DNA from: Agromyces aurantiacus
Lineage (GTDB): Bacteria; Actinomycetota; Actinomycetes; Actinomycetales; Microbacteriaceae
Assembly (NCBI RefSeq): GCF_016907355.1
Contig: NZ_JAFBBW010000001.1
Coordinates: forward strand, 3,820,058 to 3,884,057
Reading direction: 5' to 3'
Length of the DNA: 64,000 nt
Positions within the stretch are counted from its first letter, which is position 1. Each line of letters starts with the position of its first letter. A program made the translations under genes and the position numbers. The notes beneath the pieces were generated by a model, which saw only the letters and a list, made by a program, of their open reading frames with translations, did no database searches and was not told the origin of the DNA. Positions 60,855 to 64,000 of this stretch are shown piece after piece.

Positions 60855-62326
60855 GCGGCGGCGAGTGGACGGCGGTCATCGGCGGCATCGCCATCCTTCT
60901 CGACTGGATCATCCGCATCGTCGCGCTCGTGATCATCCCGCGCGACCGCAAGCCGACCGCGGCCATGGCGTGGCTGCTCGCGATCTTCCTGATCCCCTTC
61001 GTGGGCATCGTCCTCTACCTGTTGATCGGCAACATCCGGCTGCCGAAGCAGCGGATGGCGCGCCAGCAGGCGGCCGACCGGATGATCGCCGAGCGGGCGG
61101 CGGGCGTCGACCTCGTGGCCGATCACGACGCGTGGCCGGACTGGTTCGCGTCGACGGTCGCCCAGAACACGCGCCTCACGGGACTCCCCGTCACGTCGGG
61201 CAATCGCGCGAGGCTGATCGACGACTACCAGGGGTCGATCGACGCGATGGCGGCGGATGTCGCGACCGCGACCCGATTCGTGCACGTCGAGTTCTTCATC
61301 GTCGCGTTCGACGACACGACCCGCGACTTCTTCGCGGCGATGGAGGCGGCCGTGCGGCGCGGCGTGAAGGTGCGGCTGCTCATGGACCACATCGCCTCGG
61401 GCAAGGTGCCGCTGCACAAGGCCACGGTGGCCGAGCTCGACCGGATCGGCGTCGAGTGGCACTACCTGCTGCCGGTGCGGCCGTTCAAGGGCCAGTGGCA
61501 ACGACCCGACCTGCGCAACCACCGCAAGATCGTGGTGGTCGACGGCGTGGTCGGCCACATGGGCTCGCAGAACCTGATCGATCGCACGTACGACTCGCCG
61601 AAGAACGTCAAGCGCGGGCTGATGTGGCAGGAGCTCGTCGCGCGCGTCACGGGCCCGGCGGTCGCCGAGCTGAACGCCGTGTTCCGCTCCGACTGGTACG
61701 CCGAGACGGGCGAGGTGCTCGGCGAAGAATGGAACACGCCCGCGACCGCCATCCCGGTCGCCACCGGGCCCGATGCACTCGACTGCCAGGTGGTCCCGAG
61801 CGGTCCGGCGTTCGAGAGCGAGAACAACCTCCGGCAGTTTCTGACGCTCGTGAACTCGGCGCAGGAGCGGGTCATCATCACGAGTCCGTACTTCGTGCCC
61901 GACGAGGCGATGGTCTACGCGATCACCTCGGCGAAGCTCCGCGGCCTCGACGTGCAGCTGTTCGTGTCGGAGATCGGCGACCAGGGCGGCGTCTGGCACG
62001 CGCAGCGGTCGTACTACCGGGCGCTCCTGACGGCGGGCGTGCGGATCTTCCTCTACCCGGGGCCCTACATCCTGCACGCCAAGCACCTCTCGATCGACGA
62101 CGACGTCGCGGTCATCGGGTCGAGCAACATGGACATCCGCTCATTCGCACTGAACTTCGAGGTCACGCTGCTCGTGCGAGGGGCGTCGTTCGTGGCCGAC
62201 ATGCGCGAGGTCGAGGCGAAGTACCGCGAGCTGGGCCGTGAACTCACGCTCGAGGAGTGGGAGCGCGAGCCCGCGAGTGCGACGTTCCTCGACGGGATCG
62301 CGCGGCTCACCTCGGCCCTGCAGTAG
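60851..62326 (+). CDS. Cardiolipin synthase-type phospholipase D enzyme
   Basis: A 491-residue membrane enzyme. Two N-terminal helices (AVIGGIAILLDWIIRIVALV and AMAWLLAIFLIPFVGIVLYL) are followed by two PLD domains with complete HKD motifs: NHRKIVVVDGVVGHMGSQN and HAKHLSIDDDVAVIGSSN. It would condense two phosphatidylglycerols to cardiolipin and glycerol, or transfer phosphatidyl groups otherwise. Actinobacteria often use a CDP-alcohol-type synthase, so the reaction is probable, not certain. GTG at 60851 with GAGGA upstream is preferred; a GTG at 60827 would add eight residues. Confidence 0.93.
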   Translation: MSGGEWTAVIGGIAILLDWIIRIVALVIIPRDRKPTAAMAWLLAIFLIPFVGIVLYLLIGNIRLPKQRMARQQAADRMIAERAAGVDLVADHDAWPDWFASTVAQNTRLTGLPVTSGNRARLIDDYQGSIDAMAADVATATRFVHVEFFIVAFDDTTRDFFAAMEAAVRRGVKVRLLMDHIASGKVPLHKATVAELDRIGVEWHYLLPVRPFKGQWQRPDLRNHRKIVVVDGVVGHMGSQNLIDRTYDSPKNVKRGLMWQELVARVTGPAVAELNAVFRSDWYAETGEVLGEEWNTPATAIPVATGPDALDCQVVPSGPAFESENNLRQFLTLVNSAQERVIITSPYFVPDEAMVYAITSAKLRGLDVQLFVSEIGDQGGVWHAQRSYYRALLTAGVRIFLYPGPYILHAKHLSIDDDVAVIGSSNMDIRSFALNFEVTLLVRGASFVADMREVEAKYRELGRELTLEEWEREPASATFLDGIARLTSALQ

Positions 62327-62396
62327 GCGAGCGCGACCCCGCCCGGCCCCGCTCCGCAGCGAGCAACGAGGCTGGGCGTTCGCCGAGCGTCGGGCA

Positions 62397-62432
62397 GAAC
62401 TTGCACACTGATGTGCAAGTTCGTCGTAGGCT
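62397..62432. promoter_or_regulatory. TetR operator and -10 of the YhgE operon
   Basis: GAACTTGCACA (62397-62407) and TGTGCAAGTTC (62412-62422) form a perfect palindrome with 11-bp arms. TAGGCT (62427-62432) directly follows and ends 6 nt before the TetR ATG. Operator and promoter overlap, as expected for autorepression. Confidence 0.8.
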
Positions 62433-62438
62433 GGTCGC

Positions 62439-63089
62439 ATGCCGTCCGTCACCGACGCGGGCCGTCGCGTGCCACGTCGGGACGCGGCCGAGAACCGCGA
62501 AGCCCTGCTCACCGCCGCCGTCGGCGTGCTCGCCGCGACGCCCGACGCGTCGCTCGAGGCCATCGCCACGGCCGCCGGGCTCAGCCGGCGCGCGCTCTAC
62601 GGGCACTTCGCCAACCGCGACGAGCTGATCGTCGCGCTCATCGAGCGCGGCGCCCAGCGCCTCAACCTCGCCGCCGTCGGCACCGACCACCCCGACGCCC
62701 CGGCCGCGATCGCGCTGCTCGGCGCCCGGCTGTGGGACGCGGTCGAGCACGTCCGCGTCCTCGCGCAGGTCGCGCTGCGCCCGCCGTACGTCGACCGGGT
62801 CGCCTCGGCGCTCGCGCCGGTGCGCGCCCGCCTGGCCGAGCTCGTCGAGCGCGGCGCCGCCGACGGCACGGTGCGCGGCGACATCCGCCCTCCTGTGCTC
62901 GCGCGCCTCATCGAGGAGTCGGCGATCGCCGTGCTCGAGGAGGCGGCACGGAGCGACCTGGCCGACGCCGAGGGCCGGCGACTCGTCGTGCTCGCCGTGC
63001 TCGGCACCGCGGGCCTGTCCTGGCGCGAGGCGGGCGCGCTCGTCGCGACCACCCCCGAACTCACCACTGCACCGACCGAGGAACCATGA
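62439..63089 (+). CDS. TetR-family regulator of the ABC/YhgE operon
   Basis: A 216-residue regulator with the N-terminal HTH LLTAAVGVLAATPDASLEAI, ATAAGLSRRALYGHFANRDE followed by LIVALIERGA. The C-terminal domain is typical of TetR proteins that bind hydrophobic compounds. A perfect 26-bp palindrome overlaps its promoter. The stop overlaps the ATPase-like gene (ATGA), so the regulator and the putative transporter are one operon and probably repressed together. Confidence 0.93.
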   Translation: MPSVTDAGRRVPRRDAAENREALLTAAVGVLAATPDASLEAIATAAGLSRRALYGHFANRDELIVALIERGAQRLNLAAVGTDHPDAPAAIALLGARLWDAVEHVRVLAQVALRPPYVDRVASALAPVRARLAELVERGAADGTVRGDIRPPVLARLIEESAIAVLEEAARSDLADAEGRRLVVLAVLGTAGLSWREAGALVATTPELTTAPTEEP

Positions 63090-63760
63090 GGATCGATCTG
63101 CGCGGCGTCGCCAAGGGACGCCGGGGCACCGCGCTGCCCGCCACCACCGTCGCCTTCGAGTCGGGGCGCGCGACGCTCGCGACCGCCGAGACCGAGCAGC
63201 GCCCCACGGTGCTCGGCCTGCTCGCGTCGGGCCGGATGCGGCCCGACGCCGGCAGCGTCGAGATCGACGGTCGAGCGGATGCCTCGGACCTCCGCCGCCG
63301 CGTCGCGCTCGTCGACGCGCCCGGCGTCTCCGATCCCGCCCCGAACGTGACCGTCGCGGGCGTCGCGGCCGAGGAGCTGATGTTCGCGGGCATCCCCTCG
63401 AACCCGATCTCGGTCGCGCGCTGGCTCGGCGACCTCGGTCTCGCGGACCTCGCACGCACGCCCATCGCCGACGTGGAGCCGGGGCCGCGACTGCGACTGC
63501 TGACCGAGCTCGCGCTCCTGCGCGACGGCGTCGAGGGCCTCGTCATCGTGGCACCCGACCGGCACGGCGGCACGCCCGACGCCTGGTGGGGCCTCGCGCG
63601 CGGACTCGCCGGGCGCGGGTACGCGGTGCTCGTCGTCGCGGGCGATGCCGCGGCGTCGGCGATCGCGGCATCCGACCTGCTCGACCGGCTCGCCGGCGCC
63701 GACGCTGACGCCGACGACGCCGACGACGCGCTCGCGCTCGCCGAAGGGGGCCTGGCGTGA
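63086..63760 (+). CDS. Degenerate ABC ATPase-like protein lacking Walker A
   Basis: A 224-residue protein with ABC-ATPase spacing: MRIDLRGVAKGRRGTALPAT, then where Walker A (GxxGxGKST) should be there is ATLATAETEQRPTVLGLLAS; a signature-like EPGPRLRLLTELALLRDG and a Walker-B-like GLVIVAPDRHGG follow, with VLVVAGDAAA near the H-loop position. The missing Lys loop makes ATP hydrolysis unlikely. It couples to TetR (ATGA) upstream and the YhgE-type permease (GTGA) downstream, so it is presumably a regulatory or structural partner of that permease. The acidic tail DADADDADDALA is odd. Confidence 0.82.
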   Translation: MRIDLRGVAKGRRGTALPATTVAFESGRATLATAETEQRPTVLGLLASGRMRPDAGSVEIDGRADASDLRRRVALVDAPGVSDPAPNVTVAGVAAEELMFAGIPSNPISVARWLGDLGLADLARTPIADVEPGPRLRLLTELALLRDGVEGLVIVAPDRHGGTPDAWWGLARGLAGRGYAVLVVAGDAAASAIAASDLLDRLAGADADADDADDALALAEGGLA

Positions 63761-64000
63761 AGGTCCCGCAGATGATCGCCGCCGAGCTCCGCCGCCTCAC
63801 CTCGACGCGCATGTCGGTGCTCGCGCTGCTCGCGCTGCTCGCGGTGCCCGTGCTCTACGGCGGCCTCTACCTCTGGGCCAACCAGGACCCGTACGCGAAG
63901 TTCCCCGACGTGCCCGTCGCGCTCGTCGTCGAGGACGAGGGCACGCCGGCGACCGGCGACCAGCCCGCGCGCAACGTCGGCGACGAGGTGGCGGACCAGC
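63757..64000 (+). CDS. YhgE/Pip-type permease, 3' end outside window
   Basis: Only the first 81 residues are visible. KVPQMIAAELRRLTSTRMSV is a cytosolic start, LALLALLAVPVLYGGLYLW the first helix, then ANQDPYAKFPDVPVALVVED EGTPATG-type text, which matches the N-terminus of YhgE/Pip proteins (phage infection protein family, ABC-2-like with a large external loop). GTG overlaps the upstream stop (GTGA). The full gene is likely over 600 codons; its end is not in the window. Confidence 0.88.
   Translation, partial: MKVPQMIAAELRRLTSTRMSVLALLALLAVPVLYGGLYLWANQDPYAKFPDVPVALVVEDEGTPATGDQPARNVGDEVADQ

Overview
The window is GC-rich actinobacterial chromosome. GTG starts are common, genes are packed with ATGA/GTGA start-stop overlaps, and many genes have a TANNNT -10 hexamer only 5-7 nt before the start codon (leaderless transcription). 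The word GGATGCC/GGCATCC recurs throughout. Gene content (SUF- and integrase-free backbone, E. coli-type ArgG, DUF3151-purA pair, sterol-carrier-like protein beside purD, WS/DGAT acyltransferase) suggests a free-living Microbacteriaceae-like organism. The family-level placement is inference. No rRNA, tRNA, CRISPR array, insertion sequence or prophage gene was recognised.

Layout. 1-5.1 kb: purine genes purF (5' cut), purD and purC, with a sterol-carrier-like gene and small membrane genes. 5.1-7 kb: DUF1269-like, TetR and DUF1905-like genes. 7-10.3 kb: a tryptophan-to-anthranilate operon (kynA, amidohydrolase, kynU) with no recognisable kynB. 10.4-10.9 kb: a six-copy array of palindromic repeats. 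11-16 kb: two tail-anchored stress-type proteins, a DUF2867/TetR divergent pair, an MFS exporter and a WS/DGAT acyltransferase. 16.1-17.1 kb: purS-purQ. 17.2-20.5 kb: an unusual membrane cassette of a COG1964/Tes-like radical SAM enzyme, a small membrane protein, a divergent Lgt paralogue and another membrane protein. 20.7-25 kb: a truncated AbiEi/DUF559-type gene, a formylglycine-generating enzyme, a flavodoxin-like reductase, apt and membrane proteins. 25.1-28.3 kb: a 1064-residue secreted GH16 glycosidase whose catalytic domain sits inside a carbohydrate-binding module, flanked by two LacI-type operators. 28.5-35.8 kb: SDH-like dehydrogenase, purL, Nudix, SDR and chorismate mutase. 35.9-39.5 kb: copper efflux (copZ, His-rich exported protein, copA) under CsoR-like sites. 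39.6-41.7 kb: a GntR/YtrA-controlled ABC exporter. 41.7-46.2 kb: EamA transporter, lpdA, SnoaL/MarR divergent pair. 46.4-52.5 kb: two ActP-type symporter operons sharing a control region with a LytS/LytTR two-component pair. 52.5-54.6 kb: a minisatellite, GNAT, an orphan antitoxin-like gene and a second six-copy palindromic array. 54.6-60.7 kb: DUF3151-purA, nnrE, subtilisin-like protease, argG. 60.8-64 kb: cardiolipin synthase with a coupled upstream mini-ORF, then a TetR, degenerate ABC protein and YhgE-type permease (3' cut).

How it fits together. PurF, D, C, S, Q and L cover much of the route to AIR/SAICAR, PurA makes adenylosuccinate and Apt salvages adenine, but these genes are scattered over several transcription units; purM, purN, purE/K, purB and purH are not in the window. 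The most unusual material is the radical SAM/Lgt-like membrane cassette, the two matching 94-bp-period palindromic arrays 44 kb apart, the GH16 domain nested in a binding module, the LytTR-box control region between the two symporter operons, and the Walker-A-less ABC protein paired with a YhgE permease. All functional statements rest on sequence reading alone.
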